Of a stretch of DNA of 64,000 nucleotides, positions 11,201 through 23,959 are shown in pieces (the first letter of the stretch is position 1; each line of letters starts with the position of its first letter). The translations under genes were made by a program, and so were the position numbers. The notes beneath the pieces were generated by a model. That model had not been told where the DNA came from. It did no database searches and was given only the letters and a program-made list of their open reading frames with translations. The DNA comes from Athripsodes cinereus (taxonomy: Eukaryota; Arthropoda; Insecta; Trichoptera; Leptoceridae), in contig OX388318.1 of NCBI GenBank assembly GCA_947579605.1, forward strand, positions 4,712,001-4,776,000, read 5' to 3'.

Positions 11201-11942
11201 CAGGTAGTCTACGGTATAATATTTTAAGATTCAAAACTATGTTCAAATTTTGAAGTCACCCTTAGTGAGTTTAAAAAAATTTATAACAATAAATTAATAT
11301 ATAGTGCTATTTGTGCGCTGAAAATTTTAGGAAACCTGATTTTTTTTATTATTTTTTTTTAAATATAAAAGGGAATGGTCCAAATAATTTTTTTATTAAT
11401 GATTATTATTTAAATATATGTAGGTAATTTTTGACTTAAGTTATTTAATTAATATTGTGCCCCTAAAATAAAACAGTTTGGCGATGTAAATCGTAAATTG
11501 TATTATTTTACTATGCATTCTTGAAGCTGTTGTATCAATTGAAAAAAAAATAAAGAAGCAACCTGCGAAACATTCACAAAGTTTTGGAAAGGGTATTAAA
11601 TATATATGCGACCATGTTGTCTATTCAAACATTAAAACGATAACCAGCTAAGTGTAATAAAGTCGTAATGTATATAGGTCACATTCAAGTTTATAGTTTT
11701 TTAGTATCTTTTCAATAATAATTGCTTTTTCAGTATTTACATAATAATATGTGATTACAAAATAGTTAAAGTAAATACAGTAAAAAGTTACGTATCATTT
11801 TGTTGCAACTTATTTTTATTTCTTGTCCAGCAAAAAAACATGAGTGTATTTTTCTTATGTGTGAATATAAAACAATTCACATCATTGGCAAGGTCAATTT
11901 TACCCACCGATTTAAGAAATTGATCTAGTCTAGCTAGCATCT
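11201..11942. other. AT-rich non-coding stretch
   Basis: Nothing supported. Confidence 0.5.
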
Positions 11943-12068
11943 GTATTCGTTCTCATCTTCAGGATAACGGCAAATAAAGTATATATTTAAATGACTTACG
12001 ACCAAGTATTCGTTCTCATCTTCAGGAAAACGGAAAATAAAGTATATATTTGAATGACTTACGACCAA
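11943..12068. repeat. 63-bp tandem duplication
   Basis: Two adjacent copies of a 63-bp unit starting GTATTCGTTCTCATCTTCAG (11943 and 12006) differ at only a few positions. An (AAAT)n microsatellite lies shortly downstream at about 12133-12162. Confidence 0.92.
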
Positions 12069-12329
12069 GAAATCGCCTGAAATGCATGCGGAAAACTAAC
12101 ATGCATTCTATGGACTAAAGATCATATGATAAATCATTAAATAAATAAATAAATAAATAAATATGATTTTACGCAGGAGGTAATACGAGGTGAACGTTTT
12201 ACTCCATTTCACTGCGTACAGTTGGGCAGACACTAGGCTCATGCAATTGCATATGGTACGAGAGTTGAGCCATCGCCATAATATACAAAGGCATGAGTCA
12301 AGACTCCACCCGAATATAGGCAGTGAAAT

Positions 12330-12790
12330 GGTGCGTAAGGTGCCCCGAAGCCTTACTGCATATAATAAACATTCAATAGTTCCCTCCGTGGATATACAAT
12401 ATCAAAATATTCAAGATGGTTGGCATACCTTATAAACTCTATTGTAGTGTAATTTTAAGCTTCTCATTTTCACGGGGTTTGTTTTGATTTTTGCATTTGA
12501 TATTGGTGGGTTGAGTTTGTGTTATAACTGTTTACTTGCAACTTTACTTGTTCGTCATACGCTTCGGTAATTTGCGGGACCTTGATTGGTTTGTTTTCTG
12601 GAAAAATATGACTGTTAATATTTGTTAATTTAAACTGTTTGTGTCCTTTAAGAGGAATAAAATAAAATAAAAAAAAATACTTCAACCTTGGTTTGTGGAC
12701 GTTTTAATGTCCTCCTATTCGTGATGGACTCCTGCCTTAAGAGGATATTCGAAAACTTATAGAAAAGGGTGAAAGATATTTTTTCCAGGG
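12330..12790 (-). repeat. SINE-A copy split by an insertion
   Basis: The 3' half (AATAAACATTCAATAGTTCC, then TTCAAGATGGTTGGCATACC) lies at 12330-12440. The 5' half (CTCCTGCCTTAAGAGGATAT, then CGAAAACTTATAGAAAAGGG) lies at 12720-12790. The intervening 280 bp contains an AATAAAATAAAATAAAAAAA run on the plus strand and is probably a retroposed insertion of unknown identity. Confidence 0.6.
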
Positions 12791-12799
12791 ACGAAAAAA

Positions 12800-13289
12800 A
12801 TGTAAATGGAATCCAAATTTTTACGATTTGTTTTTTAAGGTATTTTTTTTTCAGACGTCTCTGATTTGAAAATGCCTCTGATTTCAGACGTCTCTAATTG
12901 ATAATTTTTTTGTCTCCATTTGTTTCTCAACGATTAAATGCAATTTGATAATCACTGTTCTAAATATATCTTTTAGATCCAATAAAATGCCGATAATGCA
13001 TTATAAATCTTTTAATTATATGAAGATATTATTGACTTATCAAATATTTGATACAATTTATATTAATATTCACGATAAGTAAGAGAAATTATCAAATACC
13101 TACTCTTGTCAATCATTAAAATAACACATATCTGGAAAAAAGTATTGAGATCTTTATTTTATCTTAATTGACCCTCATATCATTCAAGGCAATTTTATCT
13201 CATTGGCGTATCGTCTGTTTCTTTGTCAATATATACAATCACGACGAATTCTACAAGTATTTTAAAAATTACAATCAGACTTGTACACA
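12800..13289. other. AT-rich non-coding stretch
   Basis: Nothing supported. Confidence 0.5.
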
Positions 13290-13735
13290 AATTCTGTGAG
13301 GCCGCGATTGCTGAGAAAAAATATTGATAAAACGCTGCGTGATAGAGTTAAGAATGAGGGCTTTAGGAAAATGAGCGGATGCGAGAGGAGTGTTGTAGAT
13401 TTAAATTTATGGAGCAAATGAACAATAACAAGGCTTGATAAGATCCAAAGTTCATGCATTCGTGGAAGTCTTGGTGTGAGGGATATCTCTGATCTACAGG
13501 AGAGAAGATTGCGATGGTACGGCTATGTGGTCAGGAGAGCACCTGAGCAACAAAGCACTTTCTATCAAGGTTACCGGCAAGAGGTCAAGAGGAAGGCCAA
13601 AGCGCAGATGGCGTAAAATTTGAAGACAAAACATGCGGAACTACAATGTTTCCCATGAGGATGCACTCGAAAAAACCAAGCGGTGAAATAAAACAAGAAA
13701 AGCAGACCCCTCCACCAAATGAGACTAATAAGTAC
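13290..13735 (+). pseudogene. LINE reverse-transcriptase C-terminal remnant
   Basis: With stops and frame changes the plus strand reads CIRGSLGVRDISDLQERRLR, then WYGYVVRR, and later, in another frame, a stretch ending RKADPS. The 'RGSLGV.DI.DK..E.RLRWYGHV.RR' block is familiar from the region after the reverse-transcriptase domain in many insect LINEs. It is broken by stops and truncated both ways. Confidence 0.7.
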
Positions 13736-13780
13736 CCAAGGAGAACAAAAGAGCAAATGGACGATGAAACAATGACGTAA

Positions 13781-14010
13781 ATGGTGTTTATATCTGAAAG
13801 AGAGGGTGTGATAAAATGGCAGTCGTCCGAAAACAACGTACCTAGGTGGCTTGATCACGTGGATCATATTCTCAAAGATGGTCGCGTGTTGGGTAAGAGT
13901 AACAGGAATGCGCGTAATAAAAATTGTATGAATGTGGAGGAAGCGAAAGAAGTGCTTACGTGAGAATATATCTTTATGGCGTTTCGTCCTTTTTGCCTAA
14001 CCTCAAAATT
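13781..14010 (+). pseudogene. LINE ORF2 3' end, tail-B family
   Basis: Reads PRWLDHVDHILKDGRVLG, then CMNVEEAKEVLT and a stop, followed by the degraded equivalent of 'WR-V.SAYP'. The NVEEAKE block and the downstream CCGTCCTCTCTGCCTACCCC-like sequence recur at 30095, 46815, 52150, 52565 and 54010. I interpret this as the C-terminus of one LINE family. Confidence 0.6.
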
Positions 14011-14764
14011 TTCAAAACTTGACCCAGTCAGATTCATGGTCTCTTAAATATTTTTTTTAAAGAGCAGCGCCCGCCACATACCTCGTGCCATACCTGGAGA
14101 TATGTAATGACACACACATGCACAAACAGGATTTAATGTCGCATTAAAGCGAGAAACGCTGCCCCGAAGGAGCACTCTAGATTTTGCGGCCACACACCAA
14201 AAATGTTGGTGCAAAAAGGTAAGAGAAGAAATGGGAATATCTCTTAAATACCTTATATCATAAAAAAAGTTTTTTCGAACATTTACAACGAATTTCAATT
14301 GTTAGTAATACGTAATGTATTTTACTTTAATAAACACACGTAGCCATTGTAAATTATGTTATCACGCAGAATACATAATTTTCGTATAATTAGCAGATGT
14401 TTTTAAGAATAAGTATATTAATTAGGTACCATTTGTTTTGCGTCTCTTTTCACATCTGCTAAGAAAATAGTATCCGGTATTGAACATTTTCAAGGATTTT
14501 TTTAACATAATAAATAGTGGAGAGCTGTTTAAAATAACAAAAATACTAAAAAAAATCACGACTTATAATTATTAGAAAACACAAAAACTGCATTAAGATA
14601 TTTGCCAGATGATACCTACGTTCTTTATGCTTATCTTGCGAGACAAGCAACGTGAATGGAAAAATAATTAGATAAATAAAAAAATACATGAAAATACATG
14701 AACTATACAGAAAACAGTTTCGTGTACCTAATACCCAACAAAGAATTGATCTAAAAAATTTACT
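14011..14764. other. Non-coding stretch
   Basis: The segment at about 14060-14200 is less AT-rich than its surroundings (GCAGCGCCCGCCACATACC), but I recognise nothing in it. The rest is AT-rich. Confidence 0.4.
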
Positions 14765-14965
14765 CAAATTTTCGAGTGTTCTGTAAAAGGCAGGTGTTCG
14801 AAAAAATAAAGACATTTTACATTTCAAATTCAGCGATGAGAATAGCCACCCATTCCAAATGTATTATTATTTTTATTGGCACGGAAAGGAAAACTTGTAT
14901 GTTTATTACATGCAGGTGATTTGCTGGCCACCCCACTTTTTGGATATGCCGTGATGGTATGGAAG
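14765..14965 (+). repeat. SINE-A copy
   Basis: TGTTCTGTAAAAGGCAGGTG, then TTCAGCGATGAG, TTGGCACGGAAAGG, TTACATGCAGGTGATTTGCT and GGATATGCCGTGATGGTATG. Nearly full length; the extreme head is missing. Confidence 0.9.
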
Positions 14966-15067
14966 TATATCTTAAAAACAATATACTAAATTTGCTTTTA
15001 CATAATATGACTAAAAAAATACACATTGATCTTCCTATTCCATAAGTGGGATAGTTAGTAAAATAAA

Positions 15068-15427
15068 ATGCTTGTGATGATGTGGACCTATAGAAGACTA
15101 TTAGGAATTTCCTGGAGAGACCACATCACAAACGAAGAAGTTCTTCAAAGAATCGAAGGAGGAAGGCACCTGCTCAAGATTTTGACAGAAAGGCGTGCAA
15201 GGTGGATCGGCCATGTAATACGACAAGAAGGCCTCTTGCATGCCGTAATGGAGGGTATGACCGAGGGGACAAACTCTAGGGGACGCCCACGCCGAGAGTA
15301 CCTGGAGGACCTGCTGGTAGACATGCGCTGCTCATCATATGCAGAATTCAAAAGAACCGCACAAGACAGGGAGGAGTGGAGGAGAAGAATTAAAGAGATA
15401 ATTGCTGCAAACCAATCCCAGGATTGA
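15068..15427 (+). pseudogene. LINE reverse-transcriptase C-terminal fragment, open frame
   Basis: A 119-residue open frame with the order MWTYRRLLGISWRDHITNEE, ERRARWIGHVIRQ, RGRPRREYLEDLL, then YAEFKRTAQDREEWRRR. This is the thumb and tail region that follows the reverse-transcriptase domain in RTE-like and related LINE proteins ('WxxRRxLxIsWxDxxTNEEVL...RGRPRxxYL...LAxDRxxWR'). No catalytic domain is present, so it is a 5'-truncated remnant despite the intact frame. It ends at QSQD and stop, followed by a GAGAGAGAGA run. A similar tail is at 50500-50705. Confidence 0.8.
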
Positions 15428-15449
15428 AACCAGAGAGAGAGAGATGAAC

Positions 15450-15535
15450 AGGTCGCCCATTCCGTACCATCACAATAAGACATTCATAATGAGTTGCGTA
15501 ACTCATCGCTTCATTGAAAATGTAAAATTACTCTT
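15450..15535 (-). repeat. SINE-A fragment
   Basis: Reverse orientation: AATAAGACATTCATAATGAG, ACTCATCGCTTCATTGAAAA, TGTAAAAT. Confidence 0.6.
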
Positions 15536-15594
15536 AAATTAAACGTGACCATTGAACTACCAACTAACTCTCTATTTTTCTTTACCCTAACACT

Positions 15595-15655
15595 GCCATC
15601 TCATTTGTGGTAGGCAGAATGAGCGGAACGCCATATTAGTCTATCTTTACCCACT
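15595..15655 (-). repeat. tail-B LINE 3' fragment
   Basis: Reverse-orientation remnant: TTTGTGGTAGGCAGAATGAG then CGGAACGCCATAT. This is the complement of the ATGGCGTTCCG...CTGCCTACC block. Confidence 0.5.
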
Positions 15656-16054
15656 AGCTCCTTTTTCATAACATATTTTATTTAACTTCATATGTGCTCG
15701 AAAATTCTCCCAGTCTTATAAGATAGAAAATCATTAATGACACATCTAGTAGTGTCTTTGGACATGTGATCTCTAGATATTATATTTGTTTTGGTATATG
15801 CACGTGTTTAGTATTCATGATATATACATAACTAGATTATTTTTATTATTACTAGTGCTGCCTAATACAGGCAACTCGACAATAAATAATACACTAATAA
15901 TATAATGATTCGATGACATTATTATTGTGACTAAAAGAACAATTACATTTTCACCGGTTACTACAACGGCTGATATGTTACTTGTTACTGCAAGCACTAT
16001 AGTGAATTCAAAATGCGTTTTTTTTTCTAGAACATATGTAAATAGAAGTACTAT
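15656..16054. other. AT-rich non-coding stretch
   Basis: Nothing supported; the open frames here are short and unconvincing. Confidence 0.45.
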
Positions 16055-16240
16055 TCTGTCATGGCATATCTGGGTGTAGCCTGCAGACCAGCCGCATGTA
16101 ATAAACATGCAAGGTGTCCTCTTCATACCAACAAAAAATAAGGCTTTTAGGATGGGTGACAAACCTCATCGCTGAATTTAGGACTTTTGCTTGCAAGACA
16201 CTCGAAAACTTGAGGAAAAAAGTGGGAGACCAATTCTTCA
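16055..16240 (-). repeat. SINE-A copy with internal deletion
   Basis: Reverse orientation: GGCATATCTGGGTGTAGCC, CAGACCAGCCGCATGTAATA, GGATGGGTGACAAACCTCAT, GACACTCGAAAACTTGAGG. Confidence 0.85.
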
Positions 16241-19200
16241 TCTAGAGAGTTTTTTTTATAACCAATAATTCCAATTAAGTCTATGAGCATATTTTTTGGG
16301 ATATGGGATAGATGTTGGGTCTAAGCAAAATTTACCCTTTTCCTATAGTTATTTCTTTTTTTCTTGAGTCTTAAAAAAATTACTCTTTAAAATATGTGCA
16401 AAATATACTACATTGCCTCATATAAATCTCGGTGATTTTTGAGTATCTATTCTGTTTTTTTTTTTAACTATATCAGTGACGCCATTTTCACACCACCACT
16501 ATTTTATTTCAGAGCAAAGATGTAGCGTAGATTATTAGATCGACCTATTGCGAGCCAAAAGATGTTAATTGTTAGCCCACACATTATTTCAATCGAGTAT
16601 ACGAATGAACTGTTTAAATATTAAAAACCGTTAAAAAAACGAGGTTTTGTATTTAACCACTATTTTACGCACAAAAAATATTTTCTAGTTTATTTGGAAG
16701 AAATTAATGCAACCAATATATTTTTTATAATAACCCAGAAAAAAAACACGTTTAGAATCTTGAATAGATATTTGAGTCTGTTTGTATGTAGGTATGTATG
16801 TTTGTAAATCCATTACCTATAGCCGCTTTAACACGACAACTATTAATAATACCTTTCGTACAATTTTTCTAATTTCTAGTTCACCAAAAAGTACGTTATT
16901 TGTTTAAGAATTGTGATTTGCAGTTTTTATGACTAGTTAAATAATGAAATTTGAGCAAAGGGAGAACATACTTTATTCTCCGTGTTTTTAGAACGTTGTT
17001 ATCTTGATTCCATTTTTTTACAATTTAAAAATTATTGAGTGAAATAGGGTCTAAAACTAGTTACGAGATTAATGAAAAAAATGGATGGGTGATAAGTTCT
17101 ATGAAATAGAATGACAGAAAAAGAATTGTTTGGAAAGCCCGAAAACAGCGTGAATCAAATTCACAAAGATGAGTCAGAAAAATTGAATTTTTTTTTTTTT
17201 TTTTTTTTTTTTTAAATGTTGCAGTTTGCATAAAAAAAATGGTACAGAAGTCAAGGAAGAAAAAAAAGCGATAAATTTGTCGGAAAATAATTCACAGAAA
17301 GAAAGAAATTAAATAAATTAAAGGCGTACGAAAACGAAAGATTATTTCAAACAAAATGTTAAGAGAAACAAATAAAATAATGCGAACAATACATTATACC
17401 TTTTTATCAACGACAATCTTTTTACAACAAGAGATCAGAAACCTTTTCATTATTTGTAACTTGAAAGTTTTTACAACCAACAACAGAGAAACGACTTCTG
17501 TCTAAATTTAAAAGAGAATAAGTCCATTATACAACAGGTATCCAATCTTAATATATAAAAATGGTAAAGAGTTTGATGATATGATCGCAACACAAACATC
17601 GATAAAATGCAGTGTTTTTTTTAATTGTACCTACAATACTTTTCATAATCAATATTAAATTCGGATTTTCATTCAGAGATTAATGATGTTCAAAAATAAT
17701 AAAATAAATAAATAAAAAAAAATGTTTTAATTAATTGTACAAATCTCCCTAAAGACCTACACCACCTTAATGACAAGGCATATTTTGTTATCAATTTAAA
17801 ATAAAAGACACTTTGTACTTTCCACTAGAATAACTTAAATCAGTTAAAACGTTTTCGGAACTACTTGTTCCATCATCAGTAAGAGTACTAAACATGGAAT
17901 TCCACAGTGTTAATCACGAAAATTCGAACAAAAGCACACTTTGTGTTATTTTTTTTTATCTCTAATACTACTTTCTTTTTCTCGAGGCATGCTAGCTTAT
18001 ATGACTATCTTCTTAAATAAAACGTCTTCTTAAACATTTTCTGATACTCTACAAGTCTACATTAACGTATAATATGTCGAGTATTGTCTAAAAAAAATCT
18101 TGACATTACTACCAAACATTTTGTTGACATTTTGTACTCTCACTCAAACTTTTTAATTTGACTAATTTTATAAATGTTATGATTTGATTCCCAATTATAT
18201 TTTGTTCTTCGCCTATTGTTGTTATCGTCTTGCTCCAATGGTGTTGTGAATGAGAACTGTGATTTGTTTTTATGTATAATATAACACGTAAAATGTTCAC
18301 GTCGTGGATGTATGTATGTATTAATAAATAAATAAATAAATCAGAACCTTTTCATCCAATAATTCTCTCACTCAATAAGCTCATTGCATGGGTACTGAGC
18401 TAGTTCAGAATAAAAAAAGAAAAGAAAATACTCAGTTTTAAATTTAATCAGTTTCTGCGTTTAGTAATAATAATAATAATACATGGGTGCAAACAATAAA
18501 AGGTATATTTCACGGTAGTTCATTGTTCGGCACACACAATGGACGAGAACAGAACAGAACAATTGAAAGTATTGAGAGGGTCAAAGAACAAATATTATTC
18601 TACATACACCCATAAAAGACATGAACTGAAATATTTTTTTTTATGATACATAGATGTATGTATTATGTGTAGATGGAAGGGAGAACAATAATATGCAGAG
18701 AAAATAGTACAATTTGTTTGAAAAAGCATTACCGTAATGGGATTTCCTGAAATACGGGAACATTTTTTTAAGCGATTTGTATGGAGACAATACTGAGTTT
18801 TAATGTGATGAATTATTATTAAATGGTGGTCCGTAAGGTGCAATCTTTTCTACACGTAACCAAGTTTAAAGAGAGAAATACACAAACTTATGAAAATAGG
18901 TGTCAAGAGGATATTGAATAGCAAATTGTATAAATATGTCACAGGTTATGCTTTGTGTTACGTATTCTGTAATTCAGAAAAGGTTCAATGACATAATTAA
19001 TGAAAAACTTGTGTTTTTGTTCACAAAGTTCTTGACGGTGTGTATAATCTTCTTTCTCAATATGTTCTGAAGAGTAAAATAAACTAAAAGTAATATACTT
19101 TTTATGGTACAAAAAGTATTTTTAATATTCTGGAAAATACTTAGCAGACATCTCAATTTAGTTTCCTTTGAAATCTTGTCTAAAAATATTTAATTTTTTA

Positions 19201-20115
19201 AAAGGTTCCATGTCTAAAATCTTTACATTAAAAAACTTAAAAATGGGATCAATAAACCCTTTGTTTTTTCGTTTTATTGTTTTGTTTGCTTTTAACTGGT
19301 ATTATTTTCCATTTATATAAATTTCACGAGGTTTCTTTAGGTTTTCCAGAAAATCTTTATTTAAATTTTATTTTTAGAATACGGTATAATTTTTATTATT
19401 AAAATCGCAAATACCTAATGTTTTTGTTTCTCGCTGTTTCCATTTATTTTAGACATTCGTTTTTACTTCCTTACATGTTCAAGCCCCTAATAATAAATAT
19501 TCGTTTTTGATTCGGCTATTTATCAGACATACTTGAATCTGTGTCCTGCCGGGCTATTAATATTTTCAAAAATGATTAAACTGCAATATTGAATGATTCG
19601 CACACTTTGAAAATATTAAACAACTCATCAATATCATAAAACGTAATCTGGAGGAACTAAATATCAGAGGTATTATACAATTACAATTCTAAAAAGTTTG
19701 TACACCCACCCAAAACTCAACAAGAACTACTTGGCAATCGGAAGTAAATAAGTAATTGTGAGTGAATCTATCGACTCGTATATTGATTAAACAAAATAAC
19801 GCAAGGTAGAGTAAGATGGTATATAAACAAAAGTTTACTATTTATAGAGCTTTTAGACTAGTCAATATTGATCAGACAGTTGAATAACCGCTTGTTGATC
19901 GAATCAACTGAATAAATTTTTATTGAGTCGATGCACATATTGAACCTCTCAACATTGAATGATCAACTATACTGTTCAACTGGTGCTCATATACCCATCA
20001 GTGGATCTGAAGTATTTTTTATTTACTTTACACGGTTGTAAGGGAATTATGACAACAAACTTATATAGAACATCTGACACATATAAAACATTTTTCGTCG
20101 GTAGTGGTTGACCAT
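16241..20115. other. Long AT-rich region without recognised genes
   Basis: About 3.9 kb with no supported coding sequence. It contains a run of about 25 T at 17189-17213, an AATAATAATAATAATA microsatellite near 18467, and AAATAAAT/ATGTATGT simple repeats near 18308-18342. It is probably intronic or intergenic with old, unrecognisable repeats. Confidence 0.5.
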
Positions 20116-20116
20116 T

Positions 20117-20147
<31 letters not shown>

Positions 20148-22075
20148 TTCAATATACGGCAATTGCCTTTTACAAAAAATTATATTACAAAACAAAATAA
20201 AATATCACATTTCACATCTGTTATAAAAATTTCAAATTATAAAAAGATATACATCTTACATTCAACTGTATAACATAATCAAGTGCATCATACATACAGG
20301 TATACATATAACAACATTATGCATCTATAGGTATCATTGCTACTATAGCAAATTCACCGAAATCGAAAAAAGAAAAAAAAAAAACAATATCTACCCAACT
20401 TGTGACAATAATATTATAAAAAAAACATCAAAATATATACTACAATCGATACATGCTGAACTTGTATTCATTAGGCACTAGTGCGCTTAGCATTAGCGAG
20501 GAACAACATTCAAAATAATTATTATATAATAATACAGGTATGCAGTACAAATACTCTATAATCTAGACGTAAAATTTAAAATCTATCATATACTAATAAT
20601 AAGTCAAGTATGTATGTGTTAAAAAAATCCACCTTGACATTAAATTTAAATAAAATACATATTAATAAAATAAGAAAACCCACAAACAAAATACAAATGA
20701 AACAATTATGCAAAATTTGGCACAGTGTAATGCTAGTCATTACCAATCAATACGCATTATTATTATGAAGTATTCTGCATTAAAAGACAATGATTTAGCA
20801 AAAATCAATTTCATAAAACAAATATATCCATGTGTATGTGTAAAGAAATAAAAGAAAGAAAAATTATAGTGAAGGATACACACAGATAGAAAATCCAACA
20901 TCTCGATATCATATAATCTGGGAGGCAACTAAGTCTTACAACAACAAAAATTCTAAAGAAGGCAAAACTGATAGTACACAAATCCAAGTACGACAGAAAT
21001 TCATTGCAAAAGCGATTTAAACGGGGGATGACTGTATGTCTAACGTAGTTAGTCGTATGGTTGTTAAATATAAAAGGGTATCACGACTCTTCGTACATCG
21101 CCCAGGCACTCGGAAATTAATAAACAGAATTAAGTCAGGGCTGTCAAAACTATATATTTATGTCCTTTTATCAGCTTTTTTATTATTTTCCACTATTTTA
21201 GGAGTTCCATTTACAAATTTCACCGTAATATCATCTTCACCATCCCTTCTTCTCAGTTCTACCTCTTCCCATAGTGATTTAAGGTGAGTTCTTTGTAGTT
21301 CGGTGAGATCTTGCTTAACCTTAATGTGCTTCGGCAATTTAAGTCTATTAAAGAGAACTTCTCTAGCATCATCGCGGCTACTCAGAGTTATTTTCAAAGG
21401 TCTGATTTTGTCACTTTTCCTTACTCCCAATCTATGCACCTTTACTATGGGTAATCTACTCAGATCTTCTATATCATGAATTAATTTTGATCCCTGATTC
21501 AAGTCTTTTGAGATCTGGTCGCGGCTCAGTAAATTAACATCCGTCTCCGGTACATTAAATAGTATAACATTTTTTGCTCGTGTGTTTCTTTCCTCTAGTT
21601 CTGCCAAAGTATCACACATGTCAAGGATTTTAACGCCGGGTTTACCGCTTTCGAGTTTTTCTACCTTCTGTTTAAGGATCCTTATCTCAGTTTCCTGACT
21701 GGCAATTTTTGCGGTAGCGATACTCATCGCTGACATGAATTCTAGTGAGATGGGTGTTATCTTTGATATATGATCTCTAGTGAATTTACTGTTATCTGTG
21801 ACCAGTTTAGACAAGGCACATGCAGCGTTTTTCACCATTTCAATTATATCTAGCACCTCCATCTTTTTTCTTGTAAAGATTTTTTATGTATATACTTTTT
21901 AACAATATATTGATATTGAAGACTGTGTGCCAACCCTGTTTGTAAGGTGTAGAAGTATTCCCGATCTTCTTGTTGATTGGTTATACGGATCCACACTGAT
22001 ATTGCTCTGATTGGGCTAATATTTTACAGTAGTGATGACGCGTGTATCGCAATGTCGCTGCTTGGCGAATATAGT
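20116..22075 (-). mobile_element. Half-LINE: ORF1 plus 3' UTR and (AATA)n tail, no ORF2
   Basis: On the minus strand a roughly 210-bp leader precedes an intact ORF1 (21862 to 21158). About 1.04 kb of AT-rich untranslated sequence follows, ending in ATTGAATAAATAAATAAATA repeats at 20116-20150. No endonuclease or reverse-transcriptase frame is present between ORF1 and the tail. The architecture resembles HAL1-type half-LINEs described in mammals, but the family here is an arthropod one. The 5' end is approximate, and I found no clear TSD. Confidence 0.65.
21158..21862 (-). CDS. LINE ORF1-type nucleic-acid-binding protein, 234 aa
   Basis: The frame is uninterrupted from ATG to stop. Residues about 50-75 (TAKIASQETEIRILKQKVEK) form a heptad-like coiled coil. 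Next comes ERNTRAKNVILFNVPET, the usual linker into an RRM-like fold, then HRLGVRKSDKIRPLKITL and RTHLKSLWEEVELRRRDGE. This order (coiled coil, RRM, basic C-terminal domain) matches ORF1 proteins of L1/CR1-like LINEs, which coat element RNA. No zinc knuckle is seen. An intact ORF1 beside a missing reverse transcriptase suggests mobilisation in trans by another LINE. The exact clade is uncertain. Confidence 0.7.
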   Translation of the reverse strand: MEVLDIIEMVKNAACALSKLVTDNSKFTRDHISKITPISLEFMSAMSIATAKIASQETEIRILKQKVEKLESGKPGVKILDMCDTLAELEERNTRAKNVILFNVPETDVNLLSRDQISKDLNQGSKLIHDIEDLSRLPIVKVHRLGVRKSDKIRPLKITLSSRDDAREVLFNRLKLPKHIKVKQDLTELQRTHLKSLWEEVELRRRDGEDDITVKFVNGTPKIVENNKKADKRT

Positions 22076-22874
22076 CTTTACTGTTTTTATGATTCTATAT
22101 GAGTAGAAATTTATTTATACATTTAATAATGCACTCACCGCTTATTGAAGTTTGCGTTTAATGCCAGTTATTTAACTATTTGAATTTAATATGTAATGAG
22201 TACTTGTATCTCACTTTGTGCACTTTTTGTATAAAAATTAGTATATTTTAATAGCAAGTTGACAGCAAAGATGTTACTTGTGATGTGATTATGTTCTATA
22301 TGAATTTTCATAAAATAAATTTACATGTGTTACTTCTTGGAAGCGTTATAAAATCTCATATAAAAGGTCCTGTAGACAGAAAGTACCATTAAAACTGATT
22401 GTAAACTTTCATTTTGAATAACCGCAATTTACTGGGCTATTTGTTTGCAATTTAAGAATAGTTAAATTGATTCTTATGAACATATTCATGTATCTAATCG
22501 CTTTCAATGAATTGCAAGAAATATCGATCGTTCTGTCGAATTGAACCGTCAGAACAAAGTATTACTTCGACTTTTGTTAGTATTTTGGCCTTTGTAGAAA
22601 CTTTGTCGAATTAACGTTCAACTTTTATCTTGTTGATTTTCATCAGCAGCTTGGCTTAAGATTGCCAGTAAAGTAATTGAGTGAAATAGAGGAAACTTAA
22701 AACTTTTATAGCAAACAAAATAATTTTATTGGATTATCTAACAGATTTAATTGGTAAAATCATGAGTATTATTATTATTAGATATAAACAGAATTTCTCT
22801 AAATGTTCCTTTATAAGATAGATGCAAAAATGTGAGTTAATATTACATAATCACTAAAAATAGCTGATAAAAAC
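22076..22874. other. AT-rich non-coding stretch
   Basis: Nothing supported. Confidence 0.5.
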
Positions 22875-23125
22875 TGGATATACCATCACGGCAAATTTCA
22901 CAAGTGGGGTAGACAGTAAGGCAAATTTCACAAGTGGGGTAGACAGTAAACTAGCTTTATGTAATAAACATGCAATTTTTCGTCACTGTACCAGTAAAAA
23001 TTAATAAATTAAAAATAGGTGGCATAAATCATCGCTAAATAGATGCTTTACTTGTTTTTGCTGGATGTTCGAAAACTTAAAAAGAATAAAGTTCGAGACC
23101 AATTTTGCCAGATACTCCGCGGGCA
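22875..23125 (-). repeat. SINE-A copy with 30-bp internal tandem duplication
   Basis: Reverse orientation: GATATACCATCACGGCAAAT and CATGCAATTTTTCGTCACTG, with the head near GATACTCCGCGGGC. The 30-bp segment GCAAATTTCACAAGTGGGGT... occurs twice back to back (22891 and 22921). Confidence 0.85.
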
Positions 23126-23204
23126 TTCATTTTTATACGAATATCCATAATATTGCAACATGTATCAAATAAATTTGGTTATTTTAACCTATTTATCTAC
23201 TTAT

Positions 23205-23320
23205 CTATCTTCACTATCACCACATTTCACATACTTAAATGGGGGTAGTCAGATAACTAACTTAAGTAACGAACGAACAAGTCGTCCTTATCGTGTCATC
23301 TAAAACAAAACGTTTCCAAT
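23205..23320 (-). repeat. SINE-A 3' half, degenerate
   Basis: Reverse orientation: TTCACTATCACCACATTTCA, GGGGGTAGTCAG, AAGTCGTCCTTATCGTGTCA. Confidence 0.65.
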
Positions 23321-23959
23321 AATAGATGCTATAACAGTATGGAAACAGATACAAATTATTAAACCATCCAGTTTTCAGAAATATCGCTTTAAGCAATGAA
23401 CTTTATTTTCACAAGTAGAAATTAACCCGTTTCAAAAACTTTTAAGATTATTATTGAGAATTAAACAGTCTTCAAACTTATAATATCATTAGAACGCATT
23501 TCTCAACTTAACAGATTAAATTAAACCTTACACGTGGGCTTTGTGATATAAAACTTAATAAGCCTACCGAAAAATAAAACAACGACAGATAAAAAACTTT
23601 AACTGTATTTTCCTTTTAAAGAATAATTTTAGGGTAATTTGTCGGAAAGGAAACGACTCCATTCTTTTGAATGTTTAAAAAATTGAGTTAATTATTAATT
23701 TTTAAAAGCAAACCAAAAAAATCGTTATTTTAAAGATACACCATTGTTTTTATATTTAGTATCTATTACATTTTTTTCTTAATTTTTATAACAACAAGAA
23801 CCCAAACCAATTCAATTGGAATATTAGAATAAAGATCTTTATGTAAATGTAATTGTTTCTCTTTAATTCAATTTCATACATATGTACGTTTACTTTATTT
23901 ATATTTGAAAAAACCTGTTAAAAAGCCAAATAAAATAAAGCTGAACAAAGTTGCAATGT
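23321..23959. other. AT-rich non-coding stretch
   Basis: Nothing supported. Confidence 0.5.

Noticed and set aside
15145..15483. 112-codon minus-strand frame
   Set aside because: Antisense shadow of the LINE fragment at 15068-15427.
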